A stretch of 27,674 nt of DNA from CALFCX01 sp041650595. GTDB taxonomy: Bacteria > Margulisbacteria > WOR-1 > JAKLHX01. The position numbers and the translations under genes were made by a program. Shown here piece after piece: positions 15,459 through 22,339 of the stretch. Every line of letters starts with the position of its first letter. Position 1 is the stretch's first letter. Location: assembly GCA_041650595.1 (NCBI GenBank), contig JBAZKW010000020.1, positions 1 to 27,674 of the forward strand, written 5' to 3'. The notes beneath the pieces were generated by a model, which saw nothing but the letters and a program-made list of their open reading frames with translations, did no database searches and was not told the DNA's origin.

Positions 15459-15467
15459 AGTATAGCA
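15459..15467 (-). promoter_or_regulatory. Extended -10 promoter of aroE
   Basis: On the minus strand TGCTATACT matches the extended -10 pattern TGnTATAAT; no good -35 is present, as is usual for this class. Transcription would begin around 15451-15453, within a few bases of the ATG at 15449, giving an almost leaderless mRNA. Confidence 0.6.
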
Positions 15468-15486
15468 TAAAGCAGCTTTTGTTTCG

Positions 15487-15495
15487 TGGTATCAT
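15487..15495 (+). promoter_or_regulatory. Extended -10 promoter of purE
   Basis: TGGTATCAT fits TGnTATAAT. It would give a leader of about 27 bases that includes AGGAG at 15517-15521, 7 bases before the purE ATG. The box lies back to back with the aroE promoter, only about 20 bases apart. Confidence 0.5.
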
Positions 15496-15528
15496 ATCCT
15501 TAATAACCGGGTAAAAAGGAGAAATTCC

Positions 15529-15993
15529 ATGAAAAACCCTAAAGTTGCCGTAATCGTGGGCAGTGCATCGGATCTTCCAAAAATCGAGTCAGGGCTTGCC
15601 TTGTTGGACAAATTCCGCATAAAAAAAGAAGTGATAGTCGCATCAGCTCACAGGACCCCCGCAAAGGTGATGGAAATAGCAAAAACCGCCGATAAACATT
15701 TTGATCTTGTGATCGCGGGAGCGGGGATGGCCGCCCACCTTCCCGGGGTCATAGCTTCTTATACCACTTTGCCCGTGATCGGCATTCCCATATCTTCACA
15801 GGGGCTGGGCGGATTTGACTCTCTATATTCAATAGTGCAGATGCCGCCGGGGGTCCCGGTAGCTACCGTGGCGGTGGACGGCGCCAAGAATGCGGCAATC
15901 CTTGCTGCACAGATACTCGCGCTTAAATACCCTTATCTTAAGAAAGAACTTCGCAATATAAAGGACCAGCTCAAGAAAAAAGGTAAAATATAG
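15529..15993 (+). CDS. purE: N5-carboxyaminoimidazole ribonucleotide mutase
   Basis: 154 aa, class I PurE. Converts N5-CAIR to CAIR in purine synthesis; cytoplasmic, octameric in known examples. Motifs are GSASDLP (11-17), SAHRTP with catalytic His H41, AGMAAHLPG and the GGFDSLYSIVQMPPGVPVATVAV region. The length is standard and the start has a strong AAGGAG. No purK is found in the window; it may be elsewhere. First gene of the long operon running through the acyltransferase at 22258. Confidence 0.95.
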   Translation: MKNPKVAVIVGSASDLPKIESGLALLDKFRIKKEVIVASAHRTPAKVMEIAKTADKHFDLVIAGAGMAAHLPGVIASYTTLPVIGIPISSQGLGGFDSLYSIVQMPPGVPVATVAVDGAKNAAILAAQILALKYPYLKKELRNIKDQLKKKGKI

Positions 15994-16001
15994 CTGCGCC
16001 G

Positions 16002-16574
16002 ATGAATCTAAACTGGATCGATATATTAGTTGCCGTATTTCTGATCCTGTCGATAGGCAGGGGCTTTTTGAGAGGCCTTATCCGCTGCCTTTTTGATATT
16101 ATTTCCCTGTTTCTTGCGGTTGTCCTGGCTTTTTACTGGTACACAGGCTTTGCGGCGTTTGCCGATAAATATATCAAGATGCCCGGTGAGATCCTTCACA
16201 TTGTAAGCTTTGCGATCATATGGACTGCGGTATATTTTCTTTTTCTTATGCTGGGCAATCTTATTCACAAGTTTTTGGGCGGCGGACTTTTCGGCCCGGC
16301 CAATTCTTTGGGAGGCGCTCTGCTTGGCGCGGCCAAAGGTTTGCTTACTATGTGGATATTGCTTTATTTCTTGGCCCTTGTGCCGCTTCCGGAGGGATTG
16401 AAAAAAGATATTTATGAAGCTCCGACGATCTCAAAGTTGATCCCTGTGATCAAGCCGATAGGAGATTCTTTGTTCAACTTGGTCCCGGGAAAAATCGATT
16501 TGCTAAAAGAATATATTCCGATCCCAGAGAAAAAAACCTCTCCGAAAAAAGAGGAGAACGAGTCGCCATTATGA
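16002..16574 (+). CDS. CvpA family membrane protein
   Basis: 190 aa. Four hydrophobic segments (about 7-24, 28-46, 64-84 and 104-128) with the N-terminal WIDILVAVFLILSIGRGFLRG, typical of the CvpA/colicin V production family. CvpA proteins sit in the inner membrane and are linked to envelope homeostasis, but the biochemical function is unresolved. The C-terminal 60 residues are polar and end in a Lys/Glu-rich tail. The ATG starts 9 bases after purE, a pairing also known in E. coli (cvpA near purF). It overlaps the next gene by 4 bases (ATGA). Confidence 0.85.
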   Translation: MNLNWIDILVAVFLILSIGRGFLRGLIRCLFDIISLFLAVVLAFYWYTGFAAFADKYIKMPGEILHIVSFAIIWTAVYFLFLMLGNLIHKFLGGGLFGPANSLGGALLGAAKGLLTMWILLYFLALVPLPEGLKKDIYEAPTISKLIPVIKPIGDSLFNLVPGKIDLLKEYIPIPEKKTSPKKEENESPL

Positions 16575-17761
16575 AATATATAGTACTTGTCGGTGACGGA
16601 ATGCCTGATCTTCCTTTGAAGGAACTTGACGGCAAAACCCCGCTCGAAGCGGCCGACACTCCGAATATGGATCTCGTAGCATCTTCAGGCACATGCGGTA
16701 TGGCGGATTTTGTGCCGGAAAACCTTCCTCCTGCTTCGGATGTGGCAAATTTGAGCATCTTCGGCTATGATCCCAACAAATATTATACCGGCCGCGGACC
16801 TTTTGAGGCTGCAAGCATGGGGGTTGAACTTAAAGAGGGAGATATTGCTTTCAGGTGCAATCTTGTTACGGTAACAGACTCTTGTATGGACGATTACAGT
16901 GCGGGGCATATAACTTCTTCCGAAGCAAAAAAAATAATAGCCGATCTCAATTCCAGCCTTTCAACCGAAAATATTAAATTTTATCCGGGTATCAGTTATC
17001 GCCATCTTTGTGTGATAAAAGACGGGCCGAGAAATGTGAAATGCACTCCTCCGCACGATATTAGCGGAAAAAAGATAGATACCTATCTGCCGCAGGGCTC
17101 CGGTTCGCAATTGATAAAAGACCTGATGGAAAGCGCCCTGCCGGTACTTGAAAGATCCGCGGTCAACAAAAGAAGGATCTCTTCCGGAAATAAACCGGCC
17201 ACTTCGATCTGGCTTTGGGGGCAGGGGACAAAACCGAGCATGCCTTCTTATGAACAAAAATATCATTTGAGCGGCTCCGTCATAACGGCCGTGGACCTGA
17301 TCAAAGGGATCGGGGTCTATGCGGGCCTTGATGTCATAAATGTGCCGGGTGCCACCGGATATCTTGATACAAATTACAAGGGCAAAGCAGAGTTAGCCCT
17401 TAAATCTCTAACAGTAAAAGATTTTGTCTTTGTCCATGTGGAATCTCCCGATGAGACCGGGCATAACGGAGACCTTATGGGTAAAATAAAAGCGATAGAA
17501 GATTTTGACAAACTGGTCGTGGGGAACATAATTTCCGGCCTGAAAAATATTCCACAGTACAGGCTGCTTGTCACTTCCGATCACGCGACTCCCATATCAA
17601 TCCGCACACATTCAAGAGGTCTTGTCCCTTTTGCCGCCATGGGGAGCGGAATTAAAAAAGGCCGGATAAAAAAGTTTTCAGAAAAGGATATTTCATCCAG
17701 TCCCGTACTTATATCGAAAGGGCATGAACTTATCTCAAAATTCTTCAAAGAGGGGTTTTAA
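16571..17761 (+). CDS. apgM: Archaeal-type cofactor-independent phosphoglycerate mutase (ApgM family), possibly homoserine kinase
   Basis: 396 aa, alkaline-phosphatase superfamily. VLVGDGMPDLPLKELDGKTP begins at residue 4 and holds metal ligands; DTPNMD, FGYDPNKYYTGRGPFEAASMG and the C-terminal VESPDETGHNGD and VTSDHATPISIRTH supply the rest of the two-metal site. The standard reaction converts 3- to 2-phosphoglycerate in glycolysis or gluconeogenesis. A bacterial branch of this family (COG3635) is annotated as a proposed homoserine kinase when it lies near threonine genes. Here the neighbours are aromatic-pathway genes, so neither role is proven. Overlaps cvpA by 4 bases; stop is 2 bases before tyrA. 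Confidence 0.88.
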   Translation: MKYIVLVGDGMPDLPLKELDGKTPLEAADTPNMDLVASSGTCGMADFVPENLPPASDVANLSIFGYDPNKYYTGRGPFEAASMGVELKEGDIAFRCNLVTVTDSCMDDYSAGHITSSEAKKIIADLNSSLSTENIKFYPGISYRHLCVIKDGPRNVKCTPPHDISGKKIDTYLPQGSGSQLIKDLMESALPVLERSAVNKRRISSGNKPATSIWLWGQGTKPSMPSYEQKYHLSGSVITAVDLIKGIGVYAGLDVINVPGATGYLDTNYKGKAELALKSLTVKDFVFVHVESPDETGHNGDLMGKIKAIEDFDKLVVGNIISGLKNIPQYRLLVTSDHATPISIRTHSRGLVPFAAMGSGIKKGRIKKFSEKDISSSPVLISKGHELISKFFKEGF

Positions 17762-17763
17762 TC

Positions 17764-18621
17764 ATGGATACTGTAGCGATAATCGGCATGGGACTGATCG
17801 GCGGGTCTTTGGGGATGGCGATAAAGAACAAAGGGATAGCAAAAAAAGTCATCGGCGTAAGCCGCAACGCGGAGCATCTCAAAGAAGCTCTCTCAAAAGA
17901 AGCCCTTGACGAATTTACTTTGGATCCGATAGAAGCGTCCCGTGACGCTGACCTGGTATTTATATGCACTCCTATCTCGACGATAGTCCCCATGATAAAA
18001 ACCATTTTCTCGACCGTAAAAAAAGGATGCATCATAACGGATGTGGCCTCTTCCAAAGCGGATATAGTATTAGAAGCTGAAAAGACTGTCTCTCCGGAAG
18101 TTTTTTTTGTGGGGGGGCATCCTATGGCGGGCAGCGAAAGATCGGGTATCAAAGCTGCTACAAAATATCTGCTCGAGGGTACAAACTATATTCTTGCTAA
18201 AACGGAAAAAACTTCCGAAGCGGCGCTCAAAAAACTCGGCGATTTTTTGGAAAAATTGGATGTGGAGCTTTCGATCATGTCTCCGGAAAAACATGATCTG
18301 GCCGTTGCGGCAATAAGTCATATGCCCTTGGCGGTAGCGGTATCTCTGGTCAATGCTATAGACAGCCTGGACAAGGAAAAAAACGCTTGTCTAAAACTGG
18401 CTTCTTCCGGATTTAGGGATACGACAAGGATCGCTTCGGGTAACGTTGAGATGGGAAAAGACATGTTTACTACGAACGGCAAGGCGGTGCTTGAAATGAT
18501 AGGGGTTTTTAAGAGATCTTTGGAACATCTCGAAGAGCTGATAAAAAAAGGAGATGCCGCAGCGATATCCTCCGAACTGGAAAGAGCAAAAGATCTGAGG
18601 GACGGCATCTATGGATCTTAA
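17764..18621 (+). CDS. tyrA: Prephenate dehydrogenase
   Basis: 285 aa. Oxidatively decarboxylates prephenate to 4-hydroxyphenylpyruvate with NAD(P) in tyrosine synthesis. It has the Rossmann motif GMGLIGGS (8-15), a conserved VASSKADIV segment, and HPMAGSE from H119, which contains the catalytic His. The C-terminal helical dimerisation domain carries SHMPLAVAVSL and ASSGFRDTTRIASG. No ACT or chorismate mutase domain is fused, so it is a monofunctional enzyme. The ATG is preceded by AGAGGGG. Its last 11 bases overlap aroA, which continues the pathway genes. Confidence 0.94.
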   Translation: MDTVAIIGMGLIGGSLGMAIKNKGIAKKVIGVSRNAEHLKEALSKEALDEFTLDPIEASRDADLVFICTPISTIVPMIKTIFSTVKKGCIITDVASSKADIVLEAEKTVSPEVFFVGGHPMAGSERSGIKAATKYLLEGTNYILAKTEKTSEAALKKLGDFLEKLDVELSIMSPEKHDLAVAAISHMPLAVAVSLVNAIDSLDKEKNACLKLASSGFRDTTRIASGNVEMGKDMFTTNGKAVLEMIGVFKRSLEHLEELIKKGDAAAISSELERAKDLRDGIYGS

Positions 18622-19906
18622 AATCCTGCCATGTAGCAAGATCACCGGCGCGATCACGGTGCCGGCCGATAAGTCAATATCCCACAGGGCTGTAATGCTC
18701 GCGTCTTTGTCGGACGGAGCTTGCAATGTGGACAATCTGCTCGAGTCGGACGATTGCATGCGCACTGTGGAATGTTTCAGGGCCATGGGGACCTTAATAG
18801 AAAAAAATGATTCCGGACGTTATCTGGTGCGCGGACGCGGACTAAAAGGCCTGACAGCGCCGAGGGATATTCTATATGTAGGCAATTCCGGCACTTCGAT
18901 CAGGCTTCTATTGGGAATACTTGCTGGCCAGCATTTTTCCGCCACTATCACCGGCGATGAATCAATAAAGCAGCGTCCCATGAAAAGGGTCGTAGATCCT
19001 TTGAGAAAAATGGGCGCGGTCATACGCGGACGCGATAACGGAAATTTTGCTCCCCTTGAGATAAAAGGAGGAGAGCTTAGCGCCATAGATTACGATCTTC
19101 CCGTGGCCAGCGCCCAGATCAAATCCTGTCTTATGCTGTCGGCGCTTTTTGCGAAAGGGGCAACCCGGATAACGGAGCCTTCCGCATCCCGCGACCATAC
19201 CGAAAGAATGTTCGGATATTTCGGGATCCCGTTCTCAAAAGAGGGTAACATCTTATCGATCAGCTCTCCGGGTTCAATAAAGTCCCGCGACCTGAGCATT
19301 CCGGGGGATATCTCTTCCGCCTCATTTTTTATCGTCGCGGCTTTGATCGTCCCCGGATCCCTGCTGCTGATAAAAGATGTGGGACTCAATCCGACGCGCA
19401 CGGGGATATTGGATGTGTTAAAAAAAATGGGAGCGCGGATAGAAATCAAAGATACAAGAGAGCTTTTTGGGGAATTGCGCGGGAACATAATTGTTGAATC
19501 TTCAAAGTTGCGCGGAGTTGATATACGCGGGGATATTATACCTAAAATGATAGATGAAATCCCTGTTTTAGCCGTGGCTGCCGCTTACGCTGAGGGGACG
19601 ACTATTATTTCCGATGCCCAGGAGCTTAAAGTAAAAGAAACCAACAGGATAAAGACCATAGCCGGCGAACTGAAAAAAATGGGAGCTCTGGTTGAAGAAA
19701 AAGAGGATGGTTTGATCATCGATGGCGGAGGGGGTCTTATGGGCGCGGTCTGCGAAAGCCACGGCGACCACAGGATCGCCATGTCTCTGGCTGTGGCGGC
19801 GCTTGCGGCGGAAGGCGAAACTTCGGTCTTAAACTGCGACTGCATCAGCACTTCTTTCCCCGGATTTTACGGGATATTGAAACACATAACAGAAACAGGC
19901 AATTGA
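18611..19906 (+). CDS. aroA: 3-phosphoshikimate 1-carboxyvinyltransferase (EPSP synthase)
   Basis: 431 aa. Joins shikimate-3-phosphate and phosphoenolpyruvate on the way to chorismate. Visible motifs are VPADKSISHRA (K21, S22), GNSGTSIRLL, QRPMKRVVDPL, SRDHTERMF, and the C-terminal KVKETNRI and HGDHRIAMSLA. RPMKR and RDHTER are closer to the Bacillus/CP4-type class II enzymes than to the enterobacterial class. Length is normal. Translation starts inside tyrA with GAGG about 9 bases upstream, and mutL starts 4 bases after the stop. Confidence 0.95.
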   Translation: MDLKILPCSKITGAITVPADKSISHRAVMLASLSDGACNVDNLLESDDCMRTVECFRAMGTLIEKNDSGRYLVRGRGLKGLTAPRDILYVGNSGTSIRLLLGILAGQHFSATITGDESIKQRPMKRVVDPLRKMGAVIRGRDNGNFAPLEIKGGELSAIDYDLPVASAQIKSCLMLSALFAKGATRITEPSASRDHTERMFGYFGIPFSKEGNILSISSPGSIKSRDLSIPGDISSASFFIVAALIVPGSLLLIKDVGLNPTRTGILDVLKKMGARIEIKDTRELFGELRGNIIVESSKLRGVDIRGDIIPKMIDEIPVLAVAAAYAEGTTIISDAQELKVKETNRIKTIAGELKKMGALVEEKEDGLIIDGGGGLMGAVCESHGDHRIAMSLAVAALAAEGETSVLNCDCISTSFPGFYGILKHITETGN

Positions 19907-19910
19907 TCTA

Positions 19911-21635
19911 ATGGCTGACAGAATAAAGATACTTGACGAGGTCCTTGCTTCAAAAATAGCCGCCGGCGAAGTGGTCGAACGCCCCGCGTCTGTCGTAAAA
20001 GAGCTTGTAGAAAATTCGATTGATGCAGGAGCTTTTAGGATAGATATCGAGATCCACAACGCAGGCAAGTCCTTTATAAGAGTCGCTGACAACGGTTGCG
20101 GCATGAGCCAGGCCGATGCTCTTCTTTCGGTAGAGAGGCATGCAACCTCAAAAATTAAGGACATAGAAGACCTTTTTAATATTTCAACTCTTGGTTTCAG
20201 AGGAGAGGCTCTTGCAGCTGTATCTTCAGTTTCAAGATTTGAGCTGCTTACAAATGACGGGGAAAGGGGCACAAAAATATCCCTGGAAGGCGGCAGAATG
20301 ATTGAAAAAAAAGAATTTGCCAGCCCGCAGGGGACTACTATAGCAGTGAAAGACCTCTTCTTTAATACTCCTGCCCGCCTCAAATATCTGAAAAGCGATC
20401 CGACCGAGTCTGGACAGATCGCAGATATTGTCGGGAAGCTGATACTTTCTAACCCGGGGGTGGCTTTTAAGCTTTCTTCGAACGGCAGAGAAATGCTTTC
20501 TTCTTCCGGAAGCGGACAGTTGTTTGACGCCGTAGTCGCTGTTTATGGAAGCGCATTTGCAAAGTCTTTGATAGAAGTCTCGGCCAAGGCGGTAAAAGGT
20601 TTTATCGGCAAGCCGTCGGACACAAAGATAAACAGAAATTACCAGTTGTTCTTTATAAACGGGCGGTATGTAAAGAATTTTATGCTTTCAAAAGCTTTTG
20701 AAGCTTCTTATAGGAATAAAATACCCGGCGACCGGCATCCTGCTGCCGTTTTGTTCATCAGGGTAGATCCAAAAGAAGTCGATGTGAACGTGCATCCGGC
20801 AAAAAAAGAGGTAAAGTTCGCCTTTCCCAACCGTGTTGCGCGTCTTGTGGAAGATGCGGCAACTGAAGCGCTTGTGGAAATCTCTGTGCCAAAACTGATT
20901 TATTCTCCCGGGACGGATTTTCTCCCGGTTCCGGAGAAAAAATATGTTTCTTATGCGGCCGTAGAACTTCAAATGCCGTGCGAAGATCTGTCCGGTGCGA
21001 ATCCTTTTGTACAAAAACCGCAGAAAAATCCCGGCAATATATCGTACGGAAGAGAGAGCACCGGCACAAGCCCTGTCGTTGCTGCGGTTATTGAAAATTC
21101 CTATATTGTTTGTGTTGACGGTCCGGATCTCGTCCTGATCGACCAGCACGCGGCACATGAACGGGTGCTTTACGAAAAAATAAAAAAGACAGACACTTTC
21201 CACGCGGATTCTCAGATCTGTCTGGTGCCCGAAGTGCTTGAGCTGGATAAAAAAGAATTTGCCGCGGTCGAAAGCTGTCTCAAAGAATTTTCGGCGCTTG
21301 GTTTTGACCTGGAAGTGTTCGGAAAATATTCGGTGCGGTTGAAAGCGGTGCCTTCCCCTCTTACCTGCATAAACATGAAAGGCCTTGTAAAAGACCTTGC
21401 GCTGCAGATGGAGGAGGGGGAGAAAAATTTGCGGACCGAAGATCATTTGGATCGGATCGCAAAGCTTGCCGCGTGTCACGGCGCTGTAAAAGCGGGCGAC
21501 CGCCTCTCTCCGGAAGAAACAAAGACTCTAGTGCGAGAGCTGTTTAATTCCACAGATTTTTCGACCTGTCCCCACGGCAGGCCCACGGTGGTCAGGATTG
21601 AAAACTCCAAGCTTTCCAAACTTTTCGGCAGGTAA
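19911..21635 (+). CDS. mutL: DNA mismatch repair protein MutL
   Basis: 574 aa. Links mismatch recognition by MutS to strand removal. The GHKL ATPase N-terminus has IAAGEVVERPASVVKELVEN (catalytic E31, Mg-binding N35), RVADNGCGM and GFRGEALAAVSSVSRF. The C-terminal dimerisation domain carries DQHAAHERVLYE at 411-422, the DQHA(X)2E(X)4E metal-binding motif of endonuclease-type MutL, plus ACHGA and CPHGRP near the end. It should therefore nick DNA itself and not depend on MutH. mutS is not in the window. The start lacks a strong Shine-Dalgarno sequence and is 4 bases downstream of aroA. Confidence 0.95.
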   Translation: MADRIKILDEVLASKIAAGEVVERPASVVKELVENSIDAGAFRIDIEIHNAGKSFIRVADNGCGMSQADALLSVERHATSKIKDIEDLFNISTLGFRGEALAAVSSVSRFELLTNDGERGTKISLEGGRMIEKKEFASPQGTTIAVKDLFFNTPARLKYLKSDPTESGQIADIVGKLILSNPGVAFKLSSNGREMLSSSGSGQLFDAVVAVYGSAFAKSLIEVSAKAVKGFIGKPSDTKINRNYQLFFINGRYVKNFMLSKAFEASYRNKIPGDRHPAAVLFIRVDPKEVDVNVHPAKKEVKFAFPNRVARLVEDAATEALVEISVPKLIYSPGTDFLPVPEKKYVSYAAVELQMPCEDLSGANPFVQKPQKNPGNISYGRESTGTSPVVAAVIENSYIVCVDGPDLVLIDQHAAHERVLYEKIKKTDTFHADSQICLVPEVLELDKKEFAAVESCLKEFSALGFDLEVFGKYSVRLKAVPSPLTCINMKGLVKDLALQMEEGEKNLRTEDHLDRIAKLAACHGAVKAGDRLSPEETKTLVRELFNSTDFSTCPHGRPTVVRIENSKLSKLFGR

Positions 21636-21637
21636 AA

Positions 21638-22258
21638 ATGATCAGAGATATTTATACCAATATAGTTTCGACGGCTCTCAGGTTGCTGATGCTGGGAGTT
21701 GTTAAGACGCTCAGGATTAAAAAAACGGGTTTTGATAAAGTCGAAGGCAACGCTATCTATGCCGTGTGGCATCAAAGTATTTTCATTTTCGGTCCTGCCA
21801 ACCCCTTAAAAAAAACACTTATAATAACCGCCGACGGAGTAAAAGGCGATATATTCACAAAAGCTGTCGAACGATATACTGATAAGGTTTTACGAGTACC
21901 TTTTTTTGAGGACAATCCGAGAAAAGCTGCGGCCGCAGCCGTGCAGGGCATCAGACTTTTGGATGAAGGCTTTAACCTGGTGGTCACGCTGGACGGGCCA
22001 AGGGGCCCGATATTTTCCGTCAAACCCGGAATATTCCATTTTGCGAGGATGTCAAATAAGCGCATCATCCCGATAGTAGTTGCCTGCTCGATGAAAATCA
22101 CGCTGCCGCTCCGGTGGGACAAATATTTTATCCCGGTGCCTTTCAGCAGGGTTGTGATGCTGGCTTATCCGGACTTTGTAAACGACGGCAATGCCATGTC
22201 GCTCAAAAAAACGATGTTTGAGGCGGCACGAAAAGCGGAAGATCTTTTGCGCCGGTAA
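21638..22258 (+). CDS. Lysophospholipid acyltransferase-like protein (DUF374)
   Basis: 206 aa. A hydrophobic N-terminal anchor (about 5-22), then VWHQS (H45) and TLDGPRGPIFSVKPG, the two most conserved blocks of the DUF374 branch of LPLAT acyltransferases. Those proteins resemble LpxL/lipid A acyltransferases; the exact acceptor is unknown. The canonical HxxxxD is not evident (H45 is followed by QSIF), as usual for this branch. It follows mutL by 2 bases and is the last gene of the purE operon. A role in lipid A or phospholipid modification would fit a diderm envelope. Confidence 0.85.
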   Translation: MIRDIYTNIVSTALRLLMLGVVKTLRIKKTGFDKVEGNAIYAVWHQSIFIFGPANPLKKTLIITADGVKGDIFTKAVERYTDKVLRVPFFEDNPRKAAAAAVQGIRLLDEGFNLVVTLDGPRGPIFSVKPGIFHFARMSNKRIIPIVVACSMKITLPLRWDKYFIPVPFSRVVMLAYPDFVNDGNAMSLKKTMFEAARKAEDLLRR

Positions 22259-22262
22259 CTAC

Positions 22263-22298
22263 GTCAAATTTGACATATACTGGTTTTTTCTGTATATT
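22263..22298 (+). promoter_or_regulatory. topA promoter with a palindromic operator-like site
   Basis: A perfect TTGACA (22270-22275) and TATATT (22293-22298) are separated by 17 bases. The 12-bp perfect palindrome GTCAAATTTGAC (22263-22274) overlaps the -35 box and would be a good place for a repressor dimer. Transcription should start near 22305, leaving a leader of about 35 bases with AGGAGG. Confidence 0.75.
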
Positions 22299-22339
22299 CA
22301 AAGATTGTTAACCATATAGACGCAATTAGGAGGCTGAAA

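Noticed and set aside
20688..21479. A 263-codon open frame on the minus strand opposite mutL.
   Set aside because: It is a shadow of mutL coding sequence; mutL motifs are continuous in the plus frame.
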